DNA of 64,000 bases from Chitinophagales bacterium (lineage in GTDB: Bacteria > Bacteroidota > Bacteroidia > Chitinophagales > UBA2359): NCBI GenBank assembly GCA_041392475.1, contig JAWKLZ010000001.1, positions 1,674,001 through 1,738,000 on the forward strand, given 5' to 3'. The notes beneath the pieces were generated by a model that had not been told where the DNA came from, searched no databases, and saw only the letters and a list, made by a program, of their open reading frames with translations. Positions 55,856 through 64,000 of the stretch are shown here, one piece after another (the first letter of the stretch is position 1; each line of letters begins with the position of its first letter). The position numbers and the translations under genes are program-made.

Positions 55856-56890
55856 TCAATAATCTTCCTCATCTTCATTCTGGTTTTCCAAATTTCTCTT
55901 TTGGTTTTCTATATCCAAATTGTAAACAGGTCCTGTTGCAGTTTGCTGCAAATCAGTTTGAATCAATCCACTCAAGGTACTGATGTCCGTATTGGGAGGA
56001 ACAACGGCAATTTGAATTTTAGAAGCCAACTCTTTATTGACCAAAAAAGATGCAAAAACGGGATTAGTCTGATATAAACCTGCTAAATTCACTTGATTGT
56101 CCTTATCCACAGTCAGCAAATTTCGTTTTTGATCCACATCCAAATTGTTGAGGTCTCTGCGTTTTTCCAACTCTGCATCTGCCAAAACTTGAATTCTGCG
56201 AGCTTCTGCCAATGCCTTTTTTTCGATTACCTGTGCTTCGGTTTCGGCTTCTGCCAATTTGGTCAATCGTTTTTTGCGCTCAATCTGGGCATTGATTTCT
56301 GCCACTTCACCCTCCACTTTCGCTTCTTCAATTGTCACAGTTCCTTCGGCTTTTGCTTTTTTGCGTTTGGCTTCGGCTTGTTCGAGGTCGAGAATGTTTT
56401 TGAGGCGAATCTGCTCCAACTCTCGCTCTCGCAAGCCAATTTGCTCCATTGCATCGGTAAAAGTCTTGGGGAAATAAATATCAGAAACAATGATTTCCTT
56501 GATTTCTACTCCATCTTCGCCCAAACCACCCAGTAGTCTTTGCTTCAAATCACGGATATAAGGCTCTCGTTGTGTAGTAAATACAGAATCTACGCTCGAA
56601 TATGTATTCGATAGTTTACCGGCCAATTCTCGCCCACGAGGAATCAACATCAGTGAGTCGTATGCGCCCAAACTGTTGAATTGATCGTAAAACAATGAAG
56701 CATCATCGATTTTCCAACGAATTGATAGGACTAAGTTGATGGGAACACCATCACCCAGTCGAACATCTTTTAAAGTTGTCTGAAAAACGTGGTCACGATT
56801 GGCAGTGCTACTATAACGGGTGCAGGCCCAAAACTGCAATACGCAGGCAGCAAGGCACACATAAATGGTGAAATGTGGTCTTTTGGTCAT
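55856..56890 (-). CDS. SPFH/prohibitin-like lipoprotein (344 aa)
   Basis: The lipobox LQFWACTRY (Cys23) makes this a membrane-anchored lipoprotein, unusual for SPFH proteins, which normally use a transmembrane or hairpin anchor. Residues about 35-155 read as an SPFH (stomatin/prohibitin/flotillin) domain: DVRLGDGVPINLVLSIRWKI, GLGEDGVEIKEIIVSDIYFP. A long, charged coiled coil (about 155-265, rich in EAKRKKAKAEG and EIN repeats) follows, then a Gln/Asn-rich tail. It presumably forms ring- or lattice-like assemblies facing the periplasm. It lies 181 bases downstream of an SPFH-M15 fusion that shares the same N-terminal design, so the two are adjacent paralogues. Confidence 0.85.
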   Translation of the reverse strand: MTKRPHFTIYVCLAACVLQFWACTRYSSTANRDHVFQTTLKDVRLGDGVPINLVLSIRWKIDDASLFYDQFNSLGAYDSLMLIPRGRELAGKLSNTYSSVDSVFTTQREPYIRDLKQRLLGGLGEDGVEIKEIIVSDIYFPKTFTDAMEQIGLRERELEQIRLKNILDLEQAEAKRKKAKAEGTVTIEEAKVEGEVAEINAQIERKKRLTKLAEAETEAQVIEKKALAEARRIQVLADAELEKRRDLNNLDVDQKRNLLTVDKDNQVNLAGLYQTNPVFASFLVNKELASKIQIAVVPPNTDISTLSGLIQTDLQQTATGPVYNLDIENQKRNLENQNEDEEDY

Positions 56891-57071
56891 GGAAATATTT
56901 GATTGAAAAGTGTAAAGGAAGGGAATTGACTTGCAATTGCTAATGTACCTATTTTTAACGTACTTCTTAAAAATTTTGGTATATTTTTTCTACATTTTTT
57001 TTCTGCAAATAGTTCCTTTTTTTTTAAAAGATGTAATGTTTTTTTGAATGAAACACATCTGCACACACATC

Positions 57072-57890
57072 TCACCATCTCGCTGGTGTGGGCAAAGAAT
57101 GGTCATTATCGGCATGAATGTGTTTGTAATACACGCCAATACGTTGGAAGCCCACTTTTTTGAGGGCATCAAGGATGCGTTTTTTCTGTGCAGTGCCATT
57201 GAAGGAGATATCCATCGCTAAACCTCGAAGGTGAGCAGAATTGGCTACTCCGCCAACCATGCGATTTCTCACCCTATCCCGATAGCCCGAGTTCAATACA
57301 AACTTTTCTCCTGCAATCTTTTCTGCTTTCACCAACATTTGAAGCGTTGTTAGCTGCAACTTGAGGCGTTCTTGTTGACTCACAAGAAGTTCGTCCACAC
57401 CGATTGGCGGTGGCGGAAGGTTTGAATTGGAAGGTAGCGGTAACACTTTCTGATTGAAGGAGGCGAATTTTGGAGGGAATTGGATATCAGTGAGTTGCAC
57501 TTCTTCAATGAGTGTACCTTCTTCACTAAGATGATGGAGCAGAGCGGAGGCAACATCTGCCCGAAACTGCTGTATTTTTTTGCTGTGCTTGAAATCATTG
57601 ATACGGTAAGCAGCAGTGATTTTGGTACACAGTTCTTTGGTGCGGGGAAGGAGGATGGACTCGTTGTAGGTTTTTGTTGTGTCAAACTGCTCGTGAAAAA
57701 GTAGGGTGTCCACAATAGACCATCGAATGTGAAAAGACAATTGAAGGGGAATCGCATCTGCTAAAAAGGTTTGTGATACATGGACTTCTATGTTTTCGGC
57801 AATGTTTTCGACAAAATTTTTCGGCGGTTCTTGACAAGCCCAAAGTGTGGCTATCAGCAGAAATGCAAATAGAGTGTTCCAATGGTTCAT
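57072..57890 (-). CDS. Lipoprotein with SPFH-like domain fused to M15-type peptidase (272 aa)
   Basis: After a lipoprotein signal (ATLWACQEP, Cys19), residues about 30-145 are SPFH-like and match the downstream gene (AIPLQLSFHIRWSIVDTLLF, EEGTLIEEVQLTDIQFPPKF). A proline-rich linker (PLPSNSNLPPPP) and a short helix lead to a C-terminal domain (about 195-270) with the M15/M15A peptidase (D,D-carboxypeptidase-like) zinc pattern: SGYRD, SAHLRGLAMDI (His220, Asp227) and HIHAD (His259, Asp261). All ligands of an active enzyme are present. It should act on peptidoglycan from a lipid anchor. A fusion of these two domains is not one I know. Confidence 0.82.
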   Translation of the reverse strand: MNHWNTLFAFLLIATLWACQEPPKNFVENIAENIEVHVSQTFLADAIPLQLSFHIRWSIVDTLLFHEQFDTTKTYNESILLPRTKELCTKITAAYRINDFKHSKKIQQFRADVASALLHHLSEEGTLIEEVQLTDIQFPPKFASFNQKVLPLPSNSNLPPPPIGVDELLVSQQERLKLQLTTLQMLVKAEKIAGEKFVLNSGYRDRVRNRMVGGVANSAHLRGLAMDISFNGTAQKKRILDALKKVGFQRIGVYYKHIHADNDHSLPTPARW

Positions 57891-57933
57891 TGTGAAAAGT
57901 GAAATTACTCGAAATAAAGTTGAGGCTGAAACA

Positions 57934-58917
57934 TCAAATAGAAAGAAACGGCTCGCCAGTCATCACCTCCTCCAAAAAAACTTCAACCGATTGCATCCAA
58001 AGTTCGTGTTCATTGCGGCAATAGGATTGATGGCCACTGTTTTCAAAAATTTGGAGGTGTTTGTAGCCCGAAAGGGATTGGTAAATGCTCTCGGTTTCTT
58101 CGAGCATTACCCGACTGTCTTTTTTGCCATACATCAACAAAGTAGGTGTCCGCACTGCTTTGGCATAATCGGCTGGATTGTGCTTGAAGGCCCAAAAACC
58201 ATTTTGCAGCCCACCCCAAAGCACCAAAAGCTGGGAAGTTGGGAAACTTGGGGCATTGAGGACGGTGAAGCGGTTTTGAATGGTTTGCTGCATCGAACCA
58301 AAGGGACATTCCACCAAAATAGCGGCAGGTTGAATATCCGAAATGCTCAAAGCCCGCAGAATAGCTGCTGCTCCCATGGAAGCTCCAAAAAGCACAATGT
58401 TGTCCTCCATAAGTTCTTCTTCTGCAAAATAATACGCATATATTACATCTACTGCCTCGCCATATCCAATGCTTGTACTTTTGCCTTCTGAGCCGCCATG
58501 CCCTAAAAAATCTATCATCAAGGCATTGTAGCCCATTTCATTGAAGCCATAAGCCTCTTCCAACTGCAATGACTTGACTCCCAAATATCCATGAAACAAT
58601 ATGACTGTACCCTTTGCATTTTCGACAGGCAAAAGCCATCCTTCAATTTCTTTTTCGCCTCTTGAGGGAAATGTGACCCGCTCATACTTTTTGGTAGGCA
58701 AGACTTCGTTTTGCGGTTTGGGATGGTCGACTCCAAAGGGTATCAAAGCCAATTTGTCCATCATGGTTAGTTGTTCGATGCCCTTGCTTCGCTCTATCTT
58801 TTTGTCTTCGAGGCTGAAATGCGTGAACTTGTAGGCGTGTATATAGGTAAGGACGTTCAAGAGGATGAACAGCCAAATTGTTATTCTTAGGAAAAATTTG
58901 AAGCGGGATTTTTTCAT
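57934..58917 (-). CDS. Alpha/beta hydrolase, membrane-anchored (327 aa)
   Basis: An N-terminal hydrophobic helix (about residues 10-27) anchors a serine hydrolase of the S33/esterase-lipase type. The nucleophile elbow is LFGASMGAA with Ser180, the oxyanion-side motif is LFHGYLG (about 107-113), and the acid and base are Asp267 (GKKDSRV) and His296 (NSGHQSY). The substrate cannot be named. It starts the minus-strand group with the two SPFH-like genes, 43 bases before the SPFH-M15 fusion, and so may act on the same envelope compartment. Confidence 0.87.
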   Translation of the reverse strand: MKKSRFKFFLRITIWLFILLNVLTYIHAYKFTHFSLEDKKIERSKGIEQLTMMDKLALIPFGVDHPKPQNEVLPTKKYERVTFPSRGEKEIEGWLLPVENAKGTVILFHGYLGVKSLQLEEAYGFNEMGYNALMIDFLGHGGSEGKSTSIGYGEAVDVIYAYYFAEEELMEDNIVLFGASMGAAAILRALSISDIQPAAILVECPFGSMQQTIQNRFTVLNAPSFPTSQLLVLWGGLQNGFWAFKHNPADYAKAVRTPTLLMYGKKDSRVMLEETESIYQSLSGYKHLQIFENSGHQSYCRNEHELWMQSVEVFLEEVMTGEPFLSI

Positions 58918-59062
58918 TGTAGGGAGATATTAGCTATCAGGTTTTGGAAAAAAACTGGTTATTTATAACAATGAAATTACTTGAAAAATTGTTTTCAAAT
59001 GATACAATGCTTTTGTAAAGAAAATGTTGTGCCATTTACTCACACTTCAAATCTTCTATATT

Positions 59063-59995
59063 GTGAAAAAAACACTGTTTCTACTCCTCACCTCGCTTTT
59101 TCTATTTGGCTGCAATACTTCAAATAAAAGCCTGTTTGTCACCGAAAGTGGTGAAACCTTCAAATTGAAGAATCCGCCTGGTACGATAAAAATTGGAGAG
59201 AATTTGTTTGCGGATAAGATGGAGGCTTCAAACATAAATTATCGAGAGTATTTGTATTGGATAATGGAAATATATGGTGAAAAATCAGAAACCTACCAGA
59301 AAGCATTGCCTGATACTTTGGTTTGGGATACTGAAACCGAAGATTTTTTAATTGATATTTATTTTCGTCATCCTGCTTTGAATGATTTTCCAGTAGTGGG
59401 ATTGTCTTACGAACAAGCCTTGGCTTTTTGTAGTTGGCGGTCGGATAGGGTTTATGAAGTTAGGTTAATTGATAAGAAAGTTATCAGTCATACTTTTTCC
59501 CAAGATTCTACCAATTACTTTTCGATAGACCGTTTTTTGAAGGAAAATAATGCTGACAGCCAATTATTAGAAGAAAATCCCTATCCTAAATACCGACTTC
59601 CAACTATTGAAGAATGGGAATATTTGGCAAGTGGTGGTTTGGATAAGGCAAAATATCCCCATGGTTATGATGAATTATCGAAAGGATGGAAAAAGGTAAC
59701 TAAGAAAGGCTATCAGGTCTATACGGTAAAACAGATAGACAAGGAAGAACCTCTTCATTTTTATGGCTCTAAAGAAATAAGTACTGATGCCAATATAGGC
59801 TACCCCAACAACTTCGGCTTTCTCCACACCATCGGCAATGTAGCCGAAATGACCTCCGAAAAAGGAATTGCCAAAGGTGGAAGTTGGTGCCATTCATTGG
59901 AGGAAAGCAAAATTGAAGCGAACATCGAATATGATAAACCAACCAAATGGCTTGGTTTTCGGTGTGTTTGTAGTTGGGAGAATCCAGTGAAATGA
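59063..59995 (+). CDS. FGE-sulfatase (SUMF1)-like lipoprotein, GldJ/GldK-type (310 aa)
   Basis: A lipoprotein (VKKTLFLLLTSLFLFGCNTS, Cys about 17) with a formylglycine-generating-enzyme-type fold: MEASNINYREYLYW, LPTIEEWEYLASGG and the C-terminal GNVAEM ... KGGSW ... LGFRCV. In Bacteroidota this fold occurs in the gliding-motility/T9SS lipoproteins GldJ and GldK, which are not known to modify sulfatases. Oxidoreductase cysteines of true FGE are not clearly present, and no sulfatase gene is nearby. The start is ambiguous: a GTG at 59063 gives a clean signal, while ATG 59024 adds 13 residues. It precedes the DUF1028 gene by 83 bases. Confidence 0.8.
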   Translation: MKKTLFLLLTSLFLFGCNTSNKSLFVTESGETFKLKNPPGTIKIGENLFADKMEASNINYREYLYWIMEIYGEKSETYQKALPDTLVWDTETEDFLIDIYFRHPALNDFPVVGLSYEQALAFCSWRSDRVYEVRLIDKKVISHTFSQDSTNYFSIDRFLKENNADSQLLEENPYPKYRLPTIEEWEYLASGGLDKAKYPHGYDELSKGWKKVTKKGYQVYTVKQIDKEEPLHFYGSKEISTDANIGYPNNFGFLHTIGNVAEMTSEKGIAKGGSWCHSLEESKIEANIEYDKPTKWLGFRCVCSWENPVK

Positions 59996-60078
59996 AAATT
60001 AAAATTGAAATCAAAATGAAAAAAAACGTAATTTTAAGCACTCGATTTCTACGATTCATTATCTAATTAACCAACAAT

Positions 60079-61062
60079 ATGAAACATCTTTCCATCACCA
60101 TCCTATTGATTCTATTGACCATGACCACAAAAGCACAAACATTCTACGGTTCCGAACCCTTTGCACATACCTATTCGATAGTGGCTTACGATGAAAAAAC
60201 GGGCGAGATGGGTGTGGCGGTTCAGTCGCATTGGTTTTCGGTGGGGAGTTTGGTGACTTGGGGCGAAGCAGGGGTTGGAGTAGTGGCTACGCAGTCGTTT
60301 GTGAATCCCGCTTTTGGGCCACAAGGTTTGGCATTGATGAAAGTGGGTTTATCGCCCAAACAGGCTTTGGAGAGTATGATTGCAGCAGATGAAGGTCGGG
60401 ATGTGCGGCAAGTAGCACTGTTGAATACGAAAGGTGAAGTGGCGGCTCATACAGGCGAAAAGTGTATTCAAGCGGCGGGACACATTGAAGGAAAGCACTA
60501 TTCGGTTCAAGCCAATATGATGCTCAACGATAAAGTTTGGGGGGCGATGGCGAAGGCTTTTGAAACGACAGAAGCACCCTTGGCGGAACGCATGATGGCG
60601 GCTTTGGAGGCGGCAGAATCGGTGGGTGGTGATATTCGGGGCAAACAGTCGGCTGCGATTTTGGTGGTGAGGGGTGAATCAACGGGTAAGGTTTGGGAAG
60701 ACCGTTTGGTGGATTTGAGGGTGGAGGACCATGAGAATCCGATTGCGGAAATCAAACGGGTTTTGAAGGTGCATAGGGCGTATGAACACATGAACAAGGG
60801 TGATTTGGCGGTGGAACATGGTGACATGGATTTGGCAATGAAGGAATATGTGGCAGCGGAAGAGATGTTTCCAGAGAATGAGGAGATGAAGTTTTGGCAC
60901 GCTGTTACGCTGGTGAACAATGACCGATTGAAGGAGGCTTTGCCTATTTTCAAAGAGGTTTTTACTAAAAACGAAAACTGGAAGGTACTGACTCCTCGCT
61001 TGATTGATTCGGATTTATTGAAGGTGTCGGAGGAGGATTTGAAGAAGATATTGAAGCAGTAA
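60079..61062 (+). CDS. Secreted DUF1028 (Ntn-hydrolase-like) protein (327 aa)
   Basis: After a signal peptide (LTMTTKAQ, about 20), residues about 25-220 form a DUF1028 domain: HTYSIVAYDEKTGEMGVAVQ, GVVATQSFVNPAFGPQGLAL, GDIRGKQSAAILVV. DUF1028 proteins adopt an Ntn-hydrolase-like fold, but their reaction is not established. The C-terminal 80 residues (HRAYEHMNKGDLAVEHGDMD) look like TPR helices, as in some members linked to peptidoglycan binding. It is transcribed alone or with the upstream SUMF1-like gene and ends convergently against a histidine kinase gene. Confidence 0.87.
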   Translation: MKHLSITILLILLTMTTKAQTFYGSEPFAHTYSIVAYDEKTGEMGVAVQSHWFSVGSLVTWGEAGVGVVATQSFVNPAFGPQGLALMKVGLSPKQALESMIAADEGRDVRQVALLNTKGEVAAHTGEKCIQAAGHIEGKHYSVQANMMLNDKVWGAMAKAFETTEAPLAERMMAALEAAESVGGDIRGKQSAAILVVRGESTGKVWEDRLVDLRVEDHENPIAEIKRVLKVHRAYEHMNKGDLAVEHGDMDLAMKEYVAAEEMFPENEEMKFWHAVTLVNNDRLKEALPIFKEVFTKNENWKVLTPRLIDSDLLKVSEEDLKKILKQ

Positions 61063-61185
61063 GGAGAGGTGTTGAATGGTTTGCTTGTAGCACCATATTT
61101 TGTGAATTTTTCATAAATCATTGATAATTAATAAATTAAACGAGAAACCGAATGGCTTGTTAATTATTGACCCTTAAACCGTCAA

Positions 61186-63252
61186 TCAAGCAACTGCTGT
61201 TTTTCGAGTTGCTTTTGAAGCGAGAATATCCACTTTTTGTTCTTTTGGTAGGGAGAAATAAAAAGTGCTGCCTTCACCCGATTGTGATTCTACCCAAATC
61301 TTTCCATGGTGTTGTTCTACAATTTTTTTGCAGATAGCCAAGCCAATGCCCGTACCTTCGTATTTGGTACGGTTGTGTAGTCGTTGGAAAATCACAAATA
61401 TCTTGTCGGTATATTCTTGTTCCATCCCAATACCATTGTCTTTCACCGAAATGATGAATTCCTTGCTGTTATCGGCACAATGTATGTGTATCTCTGGATT
61501 TTTTTCACTTCTAAATTTGATAGCGTTTCCTATGAGGTTTTGAAACAACTGTATCATCTGTATGCGATTGGCGTAAATGGTTGGTAAATGTTCAGCAATT
61601 ATTCGCACTTCATTTTGTTTGATAGCCGTTTGATAATTGCCAGAAACCTGATTTACAATGTCATTCAGTGAGAGATGTTCGGCGTGATTGTCCTCTTGCA
61701 TCCCAATTCTGGAATAGGCCAATAAGTCGGTCAGTAGCTTGTGCATATGGGTGACGGAAGAAGAAATAAAGTGCATGAAATCTTTTGCATCCTCATCACC
61801 TTCAATAAGATAACGTCTTTCGAGTAGTGTCGTAAAACCGCCAATGTTTCGCAGGGGTTCCTTCAAATCGTGGGAGGCGATGTAGGCAAACTGTTCGAGT
61901 TCACGGTTTGAAGTCGCCAGTTTATTGTTTTGGAGTTGGATTTCCTCATTTTTTTGTGCCAAGAGTTTGTTCATCGCCGTTTGTTCTTGATAACGGCTAA
62001 AAAATAACCAAGCTACCAATACCAAAAAACTCAATCCGACCAAAAAAGCATACCGATAGACTTGTTCGATTTGCTTCTCTTTTTGCATGATGGCGATTTG
62101 TTTTTCATTCTCTTTTTTCTCCAATTCATAGGTTTGCTTCAAACCTGCCATTTGCTGCATTGCCTCATCCTTGATGAGTGAGTCACGAAGTTCGATGTAT
62201 CCTTTTTGCACTTGATACGCCTTATCAGAGTTACCATCATTAAAATAAGCTCTGGAAAGATCTAAGTATATTTCTCTTATTCTCGAACGGTCTCCCAATT
62301 GCTGGTGTATAAGAAGTGATTGTTCTAGATAATCAATGGCTTTTGCGTAGTCTTTGTTTTGAGAATAAACTCCACTAATGGCTTGCAAACAATTGGCTTC
62401 TCCAAATTTATCTCCTGATTTTTGCATCAAGTCTAAGGCTCTTTCAAAATAACTAAGTGCTTTATCGGGCATCTCCAAGATAATGTAATTCAAGCCTACA
62501 TTATGAGAAGCATAAGCAATCCCCAAATCGAAAGACATACTTTCGGCCATTTTTAGAGATTGTAAGTTGTATTTTACAGATTTATCATTGTCTTTTATTT
62601 CACCATAGACGCTTCCAATTGCAGCAAGACTTCGATAGATAATAGAACTGTCTTGAGCTGCTTGAGCCATTTCTTGTGCTTGCTCATAATGCGCCAATGC
62701 TTGTGGAAAGTTTTGCTGATAGAAGAAGATAGAGCCAATGTTGTAAAGGGTTGAATAAATACCCTCTTTGTCATTCAGTTCTTCATACATTTTCATTATT
62801 TGAAGGCGATAACCATAGGCTTTTTCGTATTCACCCATCGTGAGGGATAGTTCGGCTATACTCTTCAAAATTTTAATCTGGTCTTTTTTTACCAATAGAT
62901 TGTTTCCTATTGTTATAGATTTCCCAAATGATTCGAATGCTTTTTCATTGTTATTGAGCAGTATATGTACCTTTGCTAGTAAAGCGTACAGCTTACTTTG
63001 TTTGGAAAATTGTTTGGTGTAGTTTGCTGTTGTGATAGCTTCTTCCAATGATTGTTTCAAAGACAACAATTCTTCTTCTTCAAGGCTTAGAGTCCCCATA
63101 TCTTCAAAAACTTCAATAAACTTATCTTCCTTCTGGTTGCCTATTTCTATCAAAACAGTTTTTAAACTATCCGTAGTATCAGCATAAGAAAAGACAAGTG
63201 AGTTTAAGAAGAAGCAAATAATACAGTAAAAGTATGGTTTTATAGATGCCAT
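61186..63252 (-). CDS. TPR-containing membrane histidine kinase (688 aa)
   Basis: A periplasmic sensor with several TPR-type repeats (about 85-355; e.g. ALAHYEQAQEMAQAAQ, ALSYFERALDLMQKSG, AIDYLEQSLLIHQQLG), one transmembrane helix (400-419), a coiled coil, HisKA with His461 (YIASHDLKEPLRNI), and HATPase_c (LIGNAIKF, VKDNGIGM, GTGIGLAIC). The H-box is of the same type as in the kinase at 7045-8388. No receiver domain is attached and no regulator is adjacent, so it is an orphan. The ATG at 63252 gives a proper signal peptide (KPYFYCIICFFLNSLVFSYA); 63306 is a possible longer start. Confidence 0.9.
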   Translation of the reverse strand: MASIKPYFYCIICFFLNSLVFSYADTTDSLKTVLIEIGNQKEDKFIEVFEDMGTLSLEEEELLSLKQSLEEAITTANYTKQFSKQSKLYALLAKVHILLNNNEKAFESFGKSITIGNNLLVKKDQIKILKSIAELSLTMGEYEKAYGYRLQIMKMYEELNDKEGIYSTLYNIGSIFFYQQNFPQALAHYEQAQEMAQAAQDSSIIYRSLAAIGSVYGEIKDNDKSVKYNLQSLKMAESMSFDLGIAYASHNVGLNYIILEMPDKALSYFERALDLMQKSGDKFGEANCLQAISGVYSQNKDYAKAIDYLEQSLLIHQQLGDRSRIREIYLDLSRAYFNDGNSDKAYQVQKGYIELRDSLIKDEAMQQMAGLKQTYELEKKENEKQIAIMQKEKQIEQVYRYAFLVGLSFLVLVAWLFFSRYQEQTAMNKLLAQKNEEIQLQNNKLATSNRELEQFAYIASHDLKEPLRNIGGFTTLLERRYLIEGDEDAKDFMHFISSSVTHMHKLLTDLLAYSRIGMQEDNHAEHLSLNDIVNQVSGNYQTAIKQNEVRIIAEHLPTIYANRIQMIQLFQNLIGNAIKFRSEKNPEIHIHCADNSKEFIISVKDNGIGMEQEYTDKIFVIFQRLHNRTKYEGTGIGLAICKKIVEQHHGKIWVESQSGEGSTFYFSLPKEQKVDILASKATRKTAVA

Positions 63253-63326
63253 AGATAAAAATGGGAGATGCTTATTTTTGATATAAAATTTGCTGTTATG
63301 TAACAATGAATATATTCAGCTTAAAG

Positions 63327-63375
63327 CAAAAAAAATGCCAACTTCTATTATCGTTTGTTGAGAAATTGGCATTTT
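63327..63375 (-). terminator. Strong terminator of the small-peptide gene
   Basis: The 15-base arms AAAATGCCAACTTCT (63332-63346) and AGAAATTGGCATTTT (63361-63375) pair with one mismatch around a 14-base loop. On the minus strand the stem is followed by an uninterrupted T-run at 63332-63327. It begins 70 bases after the stop of the 56-residue peptide and shows that this short gene is transcribed separately from the kinase gene downstream. Confidence 0.88.
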
Positions 63376-63444
63376 AACCTAACTATTCCACTTACATTCA
63401 ACAATCTAAAGAAGATTGTATATACATCTTAATCCCTGTATTGT

Positions 63445-63615
63445 TTAGATGCCAGGAGGAGGAATAAATCCTAAAGAATGAGTAACGATGCCCCGTACAA
63501 TCTTAGCTATAGGAGAGGAATTGCCAAGTCCCCCTTTTAGATCAGTTGCTTTAGAACCGTTAATTTCTTTAACGTTGTCTAATTGCTTCAATTCAGAAAT
63601 AGATACTTTTTTCAT
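63445..63615 (-). CDS. Double-glycine leader peptide, putative secreted microcin- or pheromone-like precursor (56 aa)
   Basis: A short gene read on the minus strand, from ATG 63615 to a TAA. It begins MKKVSISELKQLDNVKEING, followed by SKATDLKGG (residues 21-29), a leader of the type cleaved after Gly-Gly by C39-type peptidase transporters. The remaining 27 residues (30-56) start LGNSSPIAKIVRG and end FIPPPGI. The core is basic-hydrophobic with a proline-rich tail and no Cys, so a lantibiotic or disulfide-bonded class is less likely. A dedicated terminator follows. No C39 transporter, immunity or modification gene is visible in the window, so the export partner would be encoded elsewhere. It could also be an unrelated small protein. 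Confidence 0.6.
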   Translation of the reverse strand: MKKVSISELKQLDNVKEINGSKATDLKGGLGNSSPIAKIVRGIVTHSLGFIPPPGI

Positions 63616-64000
63616 TGCCGTATAAATTTGAGTATTAATAAATTTGCCAAAAGTAAAATTAGATGTGAAACCAAATGGCTTGCTTTGGATTCACTTTCTA
63701 AAGAGCAAAAACAATTCCAATTTTGAAAAAGAAAAATATTTAAAAAAAACTTGATGATAGCTATCCAAAATATTAGAGAAAAAAATAAAATAATGACATG
63801 AAAAGTTTTTTCAAAAACAATAAAAAAATACAATTACAAACTGATAAACAAGTATTTACACAGCAATAAATCTATCTGTCATCGAAAAGGATAGTATCAT
63901 TTTGGCCTATACTTTCAAAAGATTATGCCAAAAGACTATTGGCTGATTTTGGAGCAGCATAGACTTATTTGTCATCATAGTATTGGTTTTTTCTTCAATA
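63616..64000. other. Right-edge region with no supported gene
   Basis: The first part is upstream of the small peptide gene and should contain its promoter. The rest is very AT-rich. A minus-strand reading at 63616-63833 yields only a compositionally biased hydrophobic chain. At the very end a short reading of about 30 codons is open on the minus strand from the edge, too short to call. A weak hairpin (TTTTGGC with GCCAAAA) lies near 63898-63936. Confidence 0.4.

Noticed and set aside
57847..58491. 214-codon plus-strand frame opposite the alpha/beta hydrolase
   Set aside because: Antisense to a gene with an intact Ser-Asp-His triad; no domain match.
60507..61121. 204-codon minus-strand frame opposite the DUF1028 gene
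   Set aside because: Serine/phenylalanine/lysine-rich antisense shadow of a well-supported gene; no recognisable domain or signal.
61155..61191. Bulged hairpin between the DUF1028 gene and the histidine kinase gene
   Set aside because: Stems of five and six bases separated by a six-base bulge and no T-run; probably chance.
63612..63833. 73-codon hydrophobic minus-strand frame at the right edge
   Set aside because: Biased to Phe/Ile/Leu in AT-rich DNA, without start context or neighbour, and it overlaps the promoter region of the short peptide gene.

Overview
The window comes from a member of the Bacteroidota, probably a free-living, protein-secreting lineage of the Saprospirales or Cytophagales type. 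The evidence is AT-rich DNA, SusC/SusD pairs, a hybrid two-component regulator, many Bacteroidota lipoproteins, several C-terminal type IX secretion (T9SS) sorting domains with a YPNP motif, and little sign of Shine-Dalgarno sequences. The genus cannot be fixed from the sequence alone. No rRNA, tRNA, CRISPR array, transposase or integrase was found.

Layout. (1) 1-6748, minus strand: a TetR-led export operon with a TetR repressor, an outer-membrane barrel, a LolD-type ATPase, three FtsX-type permeases (two of them a recent tandem duplicate) and the start of a LolA-like protein cut by the window edge. (2) 7045-8743, plus: a membrane histidine kinase overlapping a single-domain response regulator. 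(3) 8949-11221, minus: a compact four-gene unit (DoxX-like, DUF2071, methyltransferase, small membrane protein). (4) 11372-12586: a fatty-acid-hydroxylase-type enzyme fused to a DUF2147 domain. (5) 12700-15162: a large GAF-containing protein.

(6) 15675-43402, minus: the centrepiece, a polysaccharide utilization locus of about 28 kb for fructan (levan or inulin). In transcription order it holds a hybrid two-component sensor-regulator with a sugar-binding periplasmic domain, an MFS sugar porter, a PfkB-family fructokinase, a HAD phosphatase, a GH32 lipoprotein, SusC, SusD, a DUF4960-like surface lipoprotein, two giant FG-GAP/ASPIC lipoproteins, a LamG-GH32 protein with Glu at the usual nucleophile position, a third FG-GAP/ASPIC protein, and a GH32 protein with an inserted module. 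The last three carry T9SS tails. The core parallels the Bacteroides levan locus. The three FG-GAP/ASPIC proteins do not belong to that core and are the main oddity. A hairpin plus T-run closes the locus near 15606-15650. The inferred workflow is that secreted and surface GH32 enzymes cut fructan, SusCD and the surface proteins bind and import the pieces, the GH32 lipoprotein trims them, the MFS porter and fructokinase take up and phosphorylate fructose, and the sensor responds to released sugar.

(7) 43888-61062, mostly plus: a secreted Asp-box/Ig protein, a carboxypeptidase-regulatory-domain protein, a GNAT enzyme (minus), class I fructose-1,6-bisphosphatase, a SprT-like metalloprotein, a small lipoprotein, a FemAB/GNAT-like protein, a Cys-rich secreted protein and a T9SS protein. 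Then on the minus strand come an alpha/beta hydrolase, an SPFH-like domain fused to an M15 peptidase, and an SPFH lipoprotein, followed on the plus strand by a sulfatase-modifying-factor-like lipoprotein and a DUF1028 protein. (8) 61186-63615, minus: a TPR histidine kinase and, upstream of it, a 56-residue peptide with a double-glycine leader and its own terminator. The last 385 bases hold no gene that can be supported.
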